The notes: generated by a model not told the origin, from the letters alone. Numbered from the stretch's first letter, positions 24,401 through 36,090 are shown. The stretch: 64,000 nucleotides of DNA from Setoptus koraiensis (GCA_048013815.1 CM106585.1:1240001-1304000); one strand, 5' to 3'. Numbers and translations are program-made.

Positions 24401-25773
24401 CCACAATAAGTAGCTCCATGGACTCCGAAACTCAGACTGATCTCTGTAACGTGACCTCGAATAGTCAGCCGATCATTCACGATGTCATTAATTCAGCAAG
24501 TTTGGACAGTGATTCAGAAAGAAACAGTGGACCATCTTCCTCGACGCTAAATTCATCGGTACAGTCGCTACAGCAAATAACTAAAAAGAAGAATACTAGC
24601 TCTGAACACCATTCATCATGTCCAATAATTGTGATAGAGCCAATGTCTGAGCTGATTGTTATGGCGGGGCCTTTGCAGGCATCCGACCAACTTGAGAAAT
24701 CAACAACTAAAACTCGCCTGGCACTACACGTCCTTTTGAATAGAGACTCTAAAAACAAGAACAAATTGATTGATAAAATCGATGATGTCATGAGCTCTTG
24801 TCCCTCCATATTGAAAAGACACCAAAACCCAGAAATTCCAAGACGAAATAGTAAATCTTTGACTAATGGAATTTCACTGTTGGAAAATTGTGCTAAGATT
24901 AATGAAGAAAGAGATTCAAATAATTGGCAATTGCATCTACCTAGCGAATCAGACAGTTTAGAGACAACGCCAATTGTCGAAATTGATATGCAAACTATAA
25001 GTCAAACGGAGTATGATAGAAGATTAATGCAAACAATGAGTAACAATGGAGGAAAGACAGCCGAAAAATCAGATCATCGAAGAGAAGTTAGTCGATTAGG
25101 TTCCGCCTACTATGATACACAAGTCAAAATTGAACCAGATGACGAGACATTCTCACAAGCGAGACCGAAATCTGCAATTGGTGATCGTAATAAGTGTAAC
25201 ATTACAGATTATAAGCACACAAAGAAATATAATTCATTACTCAGCGTGCAAACAAGAATGCCATTCTCAGCTGAAAAGTCCAACAAAGGATTGAGCACAA
25301 CTTTGATTGAAGACATGCTTCTCATCGACGACCGATCGTTTAATGGCCGAAATTCCACCGAACATGATAGTGCTGGACGGAAAAGGGATCTCTTGATCGT
25401 ACAAAATCTGTCTTCGTCGCCCATTGGCTTGATAAGATCTGTCAGTTTGTCGAATTTTGGATTGAACAAGGAAATCGGAGGTGTTTCTCAATTATCTTCC
25501 CATCGACACCCTACCAATAATACAAAACTATGCAATTCAACCTGGTGCTGTTCTCGCATTGAACAGAATGATGTGCATCCAAATTTTGATCTCAAGCCAG
25601 AACAGCCCAATTTCAGCAAAAAAATCGACCAGAATGTGCAAGGGCCTCAGACGCGATGCTTGACGGTAACGGCTGAAGATGTTGCTGTTCCAGATCAATC
25701 CTCATCCGGTTTTCTTGCATTTACCACACGAACACTGCTGAAGAAACTCTTTGGAACGTCATCTTGGGTCTGA
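10507..25773 (+). CDS. rk: Type-B leucine-rich-repeat GPCR (bursicon receptor / rickets-like), nine exons
   Basis: This is a plasma-membrane receptor; in insects its orthologue rickets binds the hormone bursicon and signals through cAMP for cuticle tanning and expansion. Exons are 10507-10913, 11012-11083, 11185-11256, 11353-11424, 11576-11722, 16930-17070, 17314-17379, 19202-19281 and 19574-25773. The joined frame is 2,418 residues. Order: signal peptide (1-25), short N-cap, about 12 LRRs (136-440), the type-B cysteine block SYAYHCCDY (444-452), a Gln/Asn/Ser-rich hinge to about 905, VHCLPEPGPFMPC (906), seven helices (about 925-1210, with NPFLY at 1200), then a 1,200-residue tail. All LRR exon joins are phase 2, as in vertebrate LGR genes, except the exon 8/9 join (phase 1). 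Oddities: ERN replaces the usual ERW/DRY after helix 3, there are fewer LRRs than the usual 17, and the hinge and tail are oversized. Assignment to rickets rather than another type-B LGR is inference. Confidence 0.95.
11012..11083 (+). CDS. rk: LGR exon 2 (one LRR, 72 nt)
   Basis: TTTTGCAG acceptor, GCT|GTATGT donor. It codes for one 24-residue LRR, LSLAHNRLTLLRKF..LDNLRAL. Confidence 0.93.
11185..11256 (+). CDS. rk: LGR exon 3 (one LRR, 72 nt)
   Basis: CTCATAG acceptor, ATT|GTAAGT donor. It codes for LNLRNNSIRVIDPNAFQRLS and on to LTVL, a clean LRR. Confidence 0.94.
11353..11424 (+). CDS. rk: LGR exon 4 (one LRR, 72 nt)
   Basis: AAAAAG acceptor, CTT|GTAAGT donor. It codes for LILSNNILEYFPREALFALT and on to LQHL. 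Confidence 0.93.
11576..11722 (+). CDS. rk: LGR exon 5 (two fused LRRs, 147 nt)
   Basis: GTAAAAG acceptor, ACT|GTGAGT donor. It codes for LNLAKNRILTLGTELLLPGN and then NLRGNPIKYILPSALVNL..LETL. The first repeat is 25 residues instead of 24. A CCAG|GTAATT inside the exon looks like a donor remnant at the ancestral exon border. Confidence 0.9.
12610..12687. repeat. TTG microsatellite, 78 bp
   Basis: (TTG)n with rare CTG and TTA units, within LGR intron 5. Confidence 0.85.
15517..15560. repeat. 44-bp near-perfect palindrome
   Basis: Two perfect 21-bp arms (15517-15537 and 15540-15560, core CATGACATAACAGT / ACTGTTATGTCATG) are separated by two bases, AC. It lies in LGR intron 5. In RNA it would form a long hairpin; in DNA, a possible cruciform. 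Confidence 0.93.
16930..17070 (+). CDS. rk: LGR exon 6 (two LRRs, 141 nt)
   Basis: TTTATAG acceptor, CTT|GTAAGT donor. It codes for LTLSECSRLTRFPSLQGLTN and then HLDRCNINYIPQDICNHWP. This matches the LGR4-6 pair around QFPNLTG and IPNNLC, and supports a type-B assignment. Confidence 0.93.
17314..17379 (+). CDS. rk: LGR exon 7 (one LRR, 66 nt)
   Basis: ATGCAG acceptor, GCT|GTAAGT donor. It codes for LVLRSNHIERIPVLAHCKAL, equivalent to the LGR repeat with IKDLPSFNGC. Confidence 0.92.
17959..17984. repeat. 12-bp perfect inverted repeat with 2-nt spacer
   Basis: Arms TTCACACCAAAA and TTTTGGTGTGAA around CT, within LGR intron 7. Confidence 0.85.
18659..18714 (+). other. Seven-tract G-quadruplex candidate
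   Basis: Seven runs of 3-6 G occur within 56 bp, at 18659-18662, 18668-18671, 18675-18680, 18684-18688, 18692-18694, 18703-18706 and 18712-18714. The loops are 3-8 nt. The run is on the coding strand of the LGR intron, so the pre-mRNA would carry it. It stands out strongly from the AT-rich surroundings. Confidence 0.8.
19202..19281 (+). CDS. rk: LGR exon 8 (one LRR, 80 nt)
   Basis: AACTAG acceptor, CTAG|GTAGGT donor. It codes for LDLSYNRIQRLSGTNFLHQS and on to LIDLYL. It ends in phase 1, unlike the other LRR exons, and joins in frame to exon 9. Confidence 0.88.
19574..25773 (+). CDS. rk: LGR exon 9 (last LRRs, hinge, 7TM, tail; 6.2 kb)
   Basis: TCACAG acceptor; it begins GYNLMESIDQPDTFIGLNSL. 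Contents: the last three LRRs, the cysteine block SYAYHCCDY, a 450-residue low-complexity hinge (poly-Gln at its start; basic RKRE and RITR sites), VHCLPEPGPFMPC, helix 1 (WFVFLLAFIGNGLVIVVL), FLVTNLAVADFLMAIYLGI, TLERNYAIT, FTDFLCWAPISFIGL, LNSIANPFLYAITTKKFKRD, and a tail of about 1,200 residues. The tail holds CxxC pairs at 1263 (CDVC), 1308 (CSKC), 1353 (CDCNDC), 1429 (CVHC) and 1857 (CHRC). No intron consensus interrupts the frame. Confidence 0.95.
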
Positions 25774-26015
25774 GATCTCATAAATGAACTTGTCTGTGTT
25801 ATATAAATAGATCCTCTAAAAGAAGAAAATTTTCTTGATATTCTTTGCGTTCACTTCATTGCTTACAGCTTCGACGGGATAATGATCGTCTCTCGATAAA
25901 TTAGTACTTAAGCAGTTCCATTTACCCACAACTATTCTATGAATGCATTCCAGATTCAGTATCATCATCAGTCTTTTTATTCCTTGTTTGATTAATCTGT
26001 CCTGCTGTAACTCAC

Positions 26016-26021
26016 ATTAAA
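26016..26021 (+). terminator. Candidate poly(A) signal ATTAAA for LGR
   Basis: ATTAAA about 240 bases past the LGR stop. A canonical AATAAA follows at 26299-26304. Either could end the transcript. Confidence 0.3.
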
Positions 26022-27445
26022 CAATATTGTAGCCACGAACAGCAGGCACTCTAACAAATTGGCGATTGTTTTCCGATAAAAATTGACCTTTTTTTTGTTT
26101 ATGGTTGATCGTTCCGACACACCCTTTTGGCAAAGTTTTCCGCTTCGTGATTTATCTTGATTTTTGTCAGTTGGTGGAAAGAAAAATCGTAATCTTATGC
26201 AACTCTCTTGATCACTCTCAGACACTATGGGTGTAATGAATCCTCAATTTGTTAGCCTTGATAGTTGTTACAATATCCGGCGCAGCTGATTTTCTCAGAA
26301 TAAACCATCATGGGGTCCCATTGGAATGCAGTTCATTAGGATGCATCACATTTAAATATCAGTTATAAACAGCTGAAGTGATGTACGAATAAGAAAATAA
26401 TATTCTTTTGAATCATGCTCGATACTTCCCTGTTTTACCGGAAATACAGTTTGTTAACTTTCCACAATGCAAAGTTATGAAGTGTGCTCTCTGTTAGATG
26501 AACCATCCAACTCAACCGTCTGACGTGACTATTTAGCACTAGAAGTGAGATTGATTACGGTGGCATTCCCAGGACATCGAATGAAAGATTAATTCATTTC
26601 ATAGAGGATGGCTGCGATTTATAATTTGTTGAATACAAAGTGCAGTTTTCGTAGTAATTTTTCGAAACTGTCTAGGGTTTAGAACACTCTTGACATTATC
26701 ATTATTTTCCTACTTGAGACTGTTACTAGCGGCGCCTTGGTCAGTGCAGCCAGAAAACAATTGGTCAATCAGGCTTGTGACTTGTCGCTTGTTGATTCAG
26801 ATACAACCTCTTGTTGTCTCATAATATGTCAGTGGACTATAAGACAATGTCTCTGATGGACATTGAAGAGTTTGATGCATGCAACTAGCAACTTTAAACA
26901 CACAGAGTTTGAGTGGTCTGTATAAAACAAAAGAAGCAAAGGTGGACATATGAAGACAACGAGTGGTTTGTTGTCTTTATTACAAGAAAGGCGAGCGAGG
27001 GCGAGCTGATCAGCAGCATCGACAAATGAGTGCTTCAGTATTTACTGCTTGAGAGGAGAAGAAAATAATGATAAATGGCCAGTTGTCATTAGCGTTAAGA
27101 GGGAGAGAGAGAGAGAATCTTTAATGTCCACTACACAATATTCGGGCTCGTATGGGGTAAAGGGGAAGTAGACAGAAAATCACACTTGATTTGTAGGTGG
27201 CAAGCCGTGCGCAGGCAACGGACAATGGATAGTGCGAGAGAGGGGAAATATAGAGAGTAAGTGATAATGATCAACTCTTTTTACTAGATTAAATTGTTTC
27301 AGCGCCATGCAACGAGTATATAAATAAAGAGTTTTCTTTGCATGCATTGCTCCATTTCGATAGTCTTGGCCACATAATTGTATAGGGCCATTTGTTAGTT
27401 GGTTGCATGTGATGGTCATTTTAGCTAGATGGCTTGTTCAAACAA

Positions 27446-27447
27446 AA

Positions 27448-27482
<35 letters not shown>

Positions 27483-27527
27483 ATAACAGCGGCACCAGCA
27501 ACTACAGCAACAACAACAACGACAACA
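27446..27527. repeat. CAG/CAA microsatellite
   Basis: (ACAGCA)n grading into (CAA)n, about 80 bp. Confidence 0.8.
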
Positions 27528-29128
27528 AAGAAGCGAATATGCGAATTTAATGATGAAGTAAACTCATATTTGTTCAACTGTTGTCACAGCATTAGTGGCC
27601 GCTTCTCTTCACTCCCGTAGATTGGTTAATGAATGAAATTTTGAAACAAATAAAAACAAAAAGTGCTCTTGTCGGTGCTGGCTTGAGTCGTCTATGCATC
27701 GTCATGGAGGAAGTTATAGCCACAAGACTAACCACTTGTTGTTAGCCACGGCTGTCACTAGCACTTGCCGCCACTGTTGCATCAAGTGTTGCCAGTGTTC
27801 AGAGTCGGCGCAAGCGGCAGCTAAGATCAACTATGAGAGATATAATTACATATGACTGTTTTCGTCTTATTGTTGTTGCTGTTGTGGTCATTCAACAATA
27901 AGCAGCAGCACCGCTAATAGTGGCAACGTCAATCCATGGGAGACACTGTTGCAGTGTTGTTATTGTTGCTGCTGTTATCATTGTTGTCGTCCAAACATAA
28001 ACAAGCCAGGCATAAGCCTCTCTCTTGTAGACACACGTTGCATGCTGTTGACTAGCTAACATCATTAGCTTGAAAGGATCGTAAAAACAAACAAAATTCC
28101 AGGTAGTAAATTCTGGCCAATTCTAGCAGCTGAGCGCTTCTTGGCGGCTGCAACGGTCGCCTTGGTTGCTGGCAGAGAGAGAGAGAGAGAGCGAAAGTGT
28201 GTCTTTGGGCCACGCGACATGACAGCGCGAAATGGCATCGCGCAAATTGACCACTAGCGGACAGTGCAACAGCAACAACAGGTTGTAGTGGCAAGAGAGT
28301 TGAATGATCTTCTTTTTGGTCTAGGCACAACAAGAGTAAGTGTTACTGTTTGTTCGCTTCTCGATATCTGCTTGTGTGTTTCCTGTTGCTCTTGTATGGC
28401 TGTCATGGACAACTTAGAGAACAGAAGAGAACACATTTTGTTGTTAAAATGAGCACTCTATCTAGTCACTAGATTCGTGTGAGAGAGACACAAACTTTTG
28501 ACACTCATCATCAACTTGAGCTAGTTGATGCTTATCTACATCACTCAATCAGACGTTCAATCGACTTGCCGAGGCCAATCTCACTGGCCAGTTATTAATC
28601 ACAACAAACTATCGTTTATCTGCGTGAGTTGAGGCCCCCGCTTTTGGCGGCTAAACACACACATGTTACACAATGTCTCACAATTCACTGATTAACAAGT
28701 GAATTGTAAGTGAATGAGTGATGTGATGCTATCTGCATACACTGTAACGTATTGATGTTGCTGTTGACTAGACAACAACATGATTGTGCAATTGTCACAC
28801 ACATTATTATTAGCATGCTAATGAAACAACACGCTAAATAGTGATGTGGGCTTAAGATGCCATTTTCATTAGTTGCTAGTTAATGATTTATTATAGCGTT
28901 TGCATCATCACTGCGATCATCACTGGCAGTGTAATTTTGTAGTGCGTCGTTTGTCTCATTTAGTTCAATTGGTTCATTTAGCTCATTATGGGCTAAATGA
29001 GTGCAATGTGCGTAATCAGATGCAAAGTGACTTGTGATGAAGCCATTGCACAGATAAACACACACAGTTGATTGGCCAAAAGAGAGATAGAAACAATACT
29101 TTGTCTGATCGTTACATGTTGACTAACT

Positions 29129-29212
29129 GCAGTTGTTGATGCAGTTGTTGATGCAGTTGATAATGCGGTTGATAATGCGGTTGCTTGTGCGGTTGCTTGT
29201 GCGGTTGCTCAT
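29129..29212. repeat. 12-bp minisatellite, seven units in paired variants
   Basis: Units start GC[AG]GTTG: GCAGTTGTTGAT twice, GCAGTTGATAAT, GCGGTTGATAAT, GCGGTTGCTTGT twice, then GCGGTTGCTCAT. All seven are exactly 12 bp. Confidence 0.93.
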
Positions 29213-30320
29213 GTGATCACATTGAGCGACTTGCAACAATAGACACATATTATTTCATCATAAGCAAACAGTTATGTTAGACGAGTTGATTTGTGCGTGC
29301 GTGGGCCACAATCAACCTATTGCAAGTTGCAACAATAACTCACTGGCTTGTGTCCATTTGTGTATAGAATCCATTTGGCATGACTATATAACTAAATGAC
29401 CATATGACCATTGAATACAGACACTCTGCTCTCTATCTCTCGTAATGACCAATATTGCCGCTAAAAGTTCAACTTGTGGATACACGCACAAAAGAATAGC
29501 CAACAGGTGAAATTGAAACAAAACAACAATTATGCTCGCTTGTGTCAAGCTCACCGTCTCTATGTTTGCATGTTTGTGTGTGTGTGTGTTTGTTTGTGTG
29601 TTTGTGCATCAATTATAAAGCTTTCACTTGATTAAAAGAGTTTACTGTGATTTGTTTAGTTGGTCAGTCAGTTTGGTTTGGTTTTGCCTAACTAGCTGAT
29701 TGTTGTGCATGCAACAGCAACTGTTGTTGTGGCCATCATGATCATCGTCGTCGTCGTCGTCGTCGTCATGTTGTTAGTTCGTTCAGGAATAAATCGATAA
29801 AGATCCCAGCTCTTGATGGATCGTGGTTGCGTAAGAGCAGATGCTTGCACTGTTGTTGTCGACGCTATTGTTGTCAGTGGTCAGTTAGATGAATGAGTCG
29901 CAGTTTAACACACACACACACACACAATGTGTTTATCTTGTGAATCAATTGATCATTTGAGCCACACACACACTCATCTGACAGTCACTCATCTGGTTTG
30001 GTCGTCATGATTCAACAGTAAGTAACGGTGAGTGCATGCTCATGTTGTGTGTGTGTGTGGTTGGTTTATAAATAGTGCTCCATGAATCATATTATAAATT
30101 AAGGGTCACACCGATGAACAAATGATTATCACTTTCAGTTGACCACTGGCCATCACACAAGCCGGCTCCTTGCAGCATGCCTAACGGTGGCTCATCTGCC
30201 AATCAAATTGTTACATACAGCAAACATTTAGTTTCGTTCACTTTATACCTTGCGTCATGTTTTTCCTTATTTTCTCACTCATCAACTTTTCTCTCTCTCT
30301 CTCTCTCTCTATGCGCCCTC

Positions 30321-30360
30321 TTGCAAGTTGATGCAAGTTGGTGCAAGCTGATGCAAGCTG
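30321..30360. repeat. 10-bp tandem repeat, four units
   Basis: Units of the form ATGCAAGTTG / GTGCAAGCTG, directly downstream of a CT run. Confidence 0.85.
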
Positions 30361-30941
30361 ATGCAGTTAGCAACCTGTTGTGTTTGCATGAATTAATAAC
30401 AACAATTGAAGTGTTTCCCTCTCATTAGGTCCGCTCATTTCAATATTTGACTGGAACAATATTGTTGCAACACTGCAAACTTTGTGTGTGTGTGTGTGTT
30501 AATTTAATTGGCCAATGATCCCGCCGGATAATTGTACGATCAAATGCGTGCACTCAATCATCAAATTGAGGCATTATTGCACCATTTCAAGTCAAGTATG
30601 CATAATTGCAACATATTTAACGCATTAATTAACTAAGCACAATCTCTAATTGTGTGTAAATTGACACTGTCGGCCCATATAAACAGTGGTCTCAATTACA
30701 ACACATTACATGTTATGTATTGTGTCTGACCAATAGAATCAATCTCAAACTGACCACATGTAACGGACGCCTCTAATTGGCCAATGACGCGCCATACCGA
30801 GAGGACATGCCGTGAAACAACGCGTGCCCATTAGTGTGACTCACAAGTTGTGAGTTGTTGCGCAACAACAACAATCGCTTACACCTGTCGTGTGTGTCGG
30901 GTGAGATAACGGAGCGAACAAGTCACAAAACGGTGTGCACG

Positions 30942-31032
30942 CCAACAGAATTAGCCAACAGAATTAGCCAACAGAATTGGCCAACAGAATTGGCCAACAG
31001 AACTGACCAACAGAACTGACCAACAAAATGGT
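30942..31032. repeat. 13-bp minisatellite, seven units in identical pairs
   Basis: CCAACAGAATTAG twice, CCAACAGAATTGG twice, CCAACAGAACTGA twice, then CCAACAAAATGGT. The pattern is AABBCC plus a diverged end unit. Confidence 0.93.
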
Positions 31033-33250
31033 TTGTGGTTTGTGGCGAACAGAGGAGAATTATTTGATTATCCGCTTTGTTGTTCTAGTTGATGTTAGAT
31101 GTGTGTTCAATCAACATGATAGCGCAATTGAATGATTGCGCAACTAATCTCACTGTCGCTAGTGTTTGTGCAGACACACACAAACACAAACTGATTTGGT
31201 TAGCTTGTTTGCTGCTGGTCGCTTCTTTCACGGCCTTCAACGAAATCGCGCCGACACACTCGATTTGCATTTATGTGTGCAGTTGTGTGAGTGTGTGCCA
31301 GGCATCAAAAACGGACCCAACAAGACAGAACAAAAAGGAATAAATAATAATAAAAAGTTGTTCATCTTTTCACAGTCTTACAATGTTGTAAAGTAAGCAC
31401 AGCCAGTTGTGGGTGCCAAGCAAGCAAATTCAAATTCATTGAATGAGAATGTGCGCCAAAAAAGAGAATAGATCGATTCTGCAACTAGCGCCACCAACCA
31501 ACTAACGGCCAGCAAGACACTTGTCCAATAAGGGCGCTTGTTGTACCAGTTAGTTAGTTTCAGTTTAGTCACAATAACGCTCTTATTACTACAACAACTT
31601 TTAACAACTGCCCCTTTTACTGCCAATGCCACAAGTGGCGCCCTCCACTTCCTGTGCACTCCGAACTAATAGTAGAAACAATAACAATATTTGACATGAA
31701 CAGTTATGTTACGTAAGTGTGATGCGGCCACACACAATGTTATCGAATATTTCATTGCTTACTCTGTTCGCCTGTTCCTTGTTGTTGTTGTTGCTGGTTG
31801 ATGTTGATGCTGTTGTTGTTGATGCTGCTGCTGCTGCTGTTGTTGCGGCATCGCTTGATTATTTCGTGCTAGCAACAGCAACACACAGTTAACTAACTGG
31901 CCATGTTAGCAAGCGCATGAATCGTTAGCCAATTTCGAGTGTACGATGATGATAATTGTTATGGTTTTTAATCGCTTTGTTGGCTGCATCCAGTGCGTTT
32001 ATCATGTCGAGCCATGGCACCCAATGAATACGGATGTAGTAGAATTTTGAAAGGCGAACCATCATCATTACTATACCAACACTGATAAATTGAGCATATT
32101 TTTGTGATTCAACAGCAACTGCTTCATGATGTCGCCTCATCGATTCGCAAATGACAGTCGACAACTGAGCAACAAATCAAGTGACAGTCGCATCACATGC
32201 TAATAGCTTCATTTGTGGTTCGCTTCAAAGTTGAAACATGCAATATCCAAATGCAAATTTGAATTGATCCGATGCGAGCTGCTCAAAACAGAACACAACA
32301 CAATTGAATACAACCAACACTCACACTGTTAGCAATGGATAATTGCGATTGTTCTGTCCAATAATCAACAATGTTCAATGATTATTCATCATTAGCCACT
32401 TGCTCTTATTGTGTCAATAATGTTATAGCAAACTCACTTATTGTCTAAATCATTGATTGTTTGACAAAGTCCCACTAACACACTGCCAGACACTGTCTCG
32501 AAGACACTGTCTTGGCGAGATTTGAAATTTGCGCCAAAGTCGCTGGCCAGATTGGCTAACACGAGTAAGAAATGGATGCTTGCAAGTTACAACAAAAAGA
32601 AGGAGGGGCCAATGTTGGCTAGCTTAAGAATTAAGAAGAATGCAAACGCTGCTAAAAAAATTGCATCGGATGCGCATGCTCACTAAGTAGGTAAAGAACA
32701 TGGCTATAGCAAGCGAATCACTCTCACTAAGTTTGCGCACAGGTAGCATAGAGAAGGAAAAAGTAACGGTACACCTGTCGCTTGTTGGTATCTTTTCATG
32801 CTCACAAGCTTGTCAGTCGAGTAAAGCCAAGCGAAGCAACAATAAAGATCTGCCTACTTTGGCAAGCGAGCCAGCACATGTTTTGGCTATTCTATTTTAG
32901 TTAATGCAATAAAGGTAGTGAAAGTCATCTAAATGTTTGTTTGTGTAGCTGCACGTTTGCATGATCAACATGATGAATATCAGCGTGAGGCGACACTGAC
33001 ATCCAATAGTGTAATGGTGCTTAAATGGAGAATTTACAGATTGTTATAATGCATCAAATAAACAACAACAACAATCAGTCATTTGCACAAATGAACTTGA
33101 CCACATTGGATCAGCCAAGCCGAGCCAAGCCAAGACAAGCCAGGCAAAGCAAAGTTTGCATTTGCTTAATCAACAGCATGTCAACTTGAAGAATTGTTTT
33201 CTCTACATAGAAAAGCATCATTGTCATTTAATCAACTTCAATCAATCACA

Positions 33251-33284
33251 TATAAATAACCGGAAATTGGTTGTGCAATCAGCA
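33251..33284 (+). promoter_or_regulatory. TATA-Inr core promoter of the FAS1-domain gene
   Basis: TATAAATA at 33251-33258 sits 30 bases before the A of TCAGCA (33279-33284), the textbook TATA-to-initiator spacing. The predicted start near 33281 leaves a 54-nt 5' UTR before the ATG at 33335. The spacing is seen directly; use as a promoter is inference. Confidence 0.65.
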
Positions 33285-33334
33285 AATTAATTAATTGTCA
33301 ATCCAAGTGACAAACGAACGAAAGTCAATAGTGA

Positions 33335-33788
33335 ATGCGTACACGTATGCACACAACCAGTACAGTCAGTATGAATGACGTAACTGAAACTAATAGATTA
33401 GCCATGGCCAATGCTATTAATGAGCGGCCCGTGTTGATAAAAAAAGGTGCCAACATTACAATTAGGTTACTACTATTCATGAGCGCCACAATAATACTGT
33501 TATTGTCGCTTTGTACACTATTGACACATGTCCAATCATACGATCACACGAATCACCACAACTACCAACAACAGTCACTATTGTCGCTGCACTCTTACAG
33601 GCGACATCATCGTTTGAGGAGAGCAACAACAGCAACAACAACAACGACAACAGCCCAGATGAAGCAGCATCAAAATGGCCCATTGCCACTGCAACCAAAA
33701 CAACAATTAGCTCCTATTCATCAGTTGCGTCAGAAGCGCAACATTGGTGCTCAATCTTCTAGCTCGCCAATGAGCAACAATAACAAAG
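33335..33788 (+). CDS. FAS1-gene exon 1 (signal sequence, pro-region)
   Basis: ATG at 33335, 54 bases after a TATA/Inr promoter. The hydrophobic segment at residues 45-63 (LLLFMSATIILLLSLCTLL) is a signal peptide with a long n-region; Met49 (33479) or Met24 would give a shorter one. Furin-like sites RLRR (93-96) and RQKR (132-135) follow. Donor AAAG|GTAAGT, phase 1. The match to the next exon's phase and the promoter support the link, but no domain spans the junction. Confidence 0.65.
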
Positions 33789-35375
33789 GTAAGTGCAAGT
33801 TGCCTGTGCATTTTGCGTATATGCAGTCATCGTGTCAGATGAGCATTTTATATTTGAATTTGGCCAGTTATTTCATTCAAATCAATTGAGCATCTCACTC
33901 TATTGACAATTGTGAGTGTCTCGAGTGATTAAAAAGAAGCTGATCAATTAAAAGTGCCAATGACATTGGTGGCATTAGTTTTGTTTAAAAGCAACTGCTA
34001 CTTGTTGAGCCCTCTGTCACATCAACTACCAGTTTTTAAACAAATCAAGCAAGCAACGAACTAAAATTAAACAGCATAACAGTCGTGAGCTTTGTTACAG
34101 GTTCATTGTTATATATTTTTATTTATTTTTATTTGCTGCTGCTTCAACTAACAACAATTGTAATTAGCCAAAGAGAGAAGCCCAATTAGAACAATTGGTA
34201 ATAATGCTACCAGTTAATGCAACCACACAGTTGAACTTGATATAAAATCAATCAAGCAAGAGTTAAATCATCCTCATCATCATCATTATCGAAAGTCATT
34301 ATAGTAATCAGACATTTGTGTGTTTAGTCTTTATTTTGGTGGTTGCATTGGTTAGTTTAGAGGTTGCATTGGTTAGTTGGTTCGGTTGATTGGTTGGTTG
34401 GTTGGTCGGTCGGTGGGTTTGGTGAGCAGTCACACTAATCAATGTCGTTCGTTTGTTGGAGCTATCAAAATGTTTGAAGGTTGAGCTGACTTACTCACAA
34501 GCTGTCTGACAATCGTCACTGGTGATGTTTGCATGAAAAATAGCGCGTTAAAACAAGGAAATAACACAATGATAACACTCTCACACATTTGCTCTCATGT
34601 ATGTACGTTGTCTATTCATTGTCAGCATTCACTCATTTATTTCATCAGATTCATCGACAAAAGCAAGTGAGAGATCAGTCAATTCAGTCGATTCAGGAGT
34701 CGAGGTTTCGCAGAAGAATTGCCAACGTGCCATATTGGTTGTCATCGTATTGTAGTGGTAGCAGCAACATACAACAGGTTGCTGGCGACAGTGCAATGTG
34801 CGTGTCATCACTTTCGTTAGCTTGTTGCATAAGCGTGCGAATTGCGCAATATTATCAGCACGGTAGAGGCAGAAAAATGATTGATTGCGACAATACAAAC
34901 AGTGCAAACACATTGATATAATATGTGTATGATTCATTGAGATATTCCATTATCTTTTATCATCTTGCTTTTTGACACACCAACACACAAACACTGAGAC
35001 ACACAAACAAACGAAACATCTCTCTTTATTTATTACTGTATGAGTGCAATTTATTCAGGTTCCCTATGAGCTCTCACTGACAGTGTGTGATTGACAATAA
35101 TGACAATCATATGACAAGTGTTTGTTTGTTTGTGTGTGCATGTGCGCATCAATTCAAACCGACCAACACAAGCTGACCAACCGAACAGCTGACCGAGTGA
35201 CCAAAGTGACGACACTCGTGTAATCTGCGGCTCACCAACAATATTTGCCCGCAACGGCTGGCAATTGTTTTCTCTGTGTTAATTTAAATGACTGAAAGAG
35301 AAAAGAATTGCCGCTCACGACGAAATTTACCTGTTGCCGGCTTGGGCGTGTGGTCAGTCAACAGGGCAGCAGCAA

Positions 35376-35409
<34 letters not shown>

Positions 35410-36059
35410 CACAACAATGTGCTCATTTTGGCCAGTTAAGCGCGCTTGTGTGATTAATGATAAAGATGTCACCACAGTGAATGTGCGGTTGCGCTTGTTG
35501 GACGATGTAACACTAAGACAGCGACACTAACGGCAAATTAACATTTGCATATTTATTGTTCAATTGTTCTATGCACATTACACAGTGTGCAACGGTTGTT
35601 GTTTTAGCACCCTGTCAACAGATAGCAACACTACACTGTGTGTTTAAGTGGCAATAACCAAATTGAATATTGGCAACGGTCACGGCGACAATGCGTCGCT
35701 GCTGTTGCTTTCTCAACTCGATGTGGCCAACCAATTTATGGGCCAAACAGTTTCAGTCAATCGATGAGGATAATGTCATTATCGCTGAGCGACAAGCGAC
35801 AAGCAACAGGCTAATTCAAAAAGCGATCGAGTGCTTACCGGAGGGCGTCGGTCGCCCACTGGTTTTAAGTGGCTGTATTTGCATAATGGCATGGCAAACT
35901 GTGCGATACGACCTGGCTTGTTGGGCATCTCAGCGCAACCTAACGCAACCAGTTAGTTAGTGAGTGAGTGAATATTTGTAATTGAGTTTGATCAATTTAG
36001 GCACCATGACAAGCCAAGAGAATCGCCCAAACGAAATTGGTACGCGACGAGGGCAATTT

Positions 36060-36090
<31 letters not shown>

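Larger units (their letters stand above)
25774..33250. other. Intergenic region between LGR and the FAS1 gene
   Basis: The LGR 3' UTR is followed by about 7 kb with no supported gene. It holds CAG/CAA (27446-27527), GA (28166-28190), TCG (29745-29768), AC/GT and CT repeats, two paired-unit minisatellites (29129-29212, 30942-31032), a 10-bp repeat (30321-30360), TTG/CTG (31779-31847) and an AAGCC-type pentanucleotide (33112-33153) just upstream of the FAS1-gene promoter. Confidence 0.6.

Noticed and set aside
29129-31032. Tandem arrays as a CRISPR-like array
   Set aside because: The units abut without spacers, and the genome is eukaryotic.
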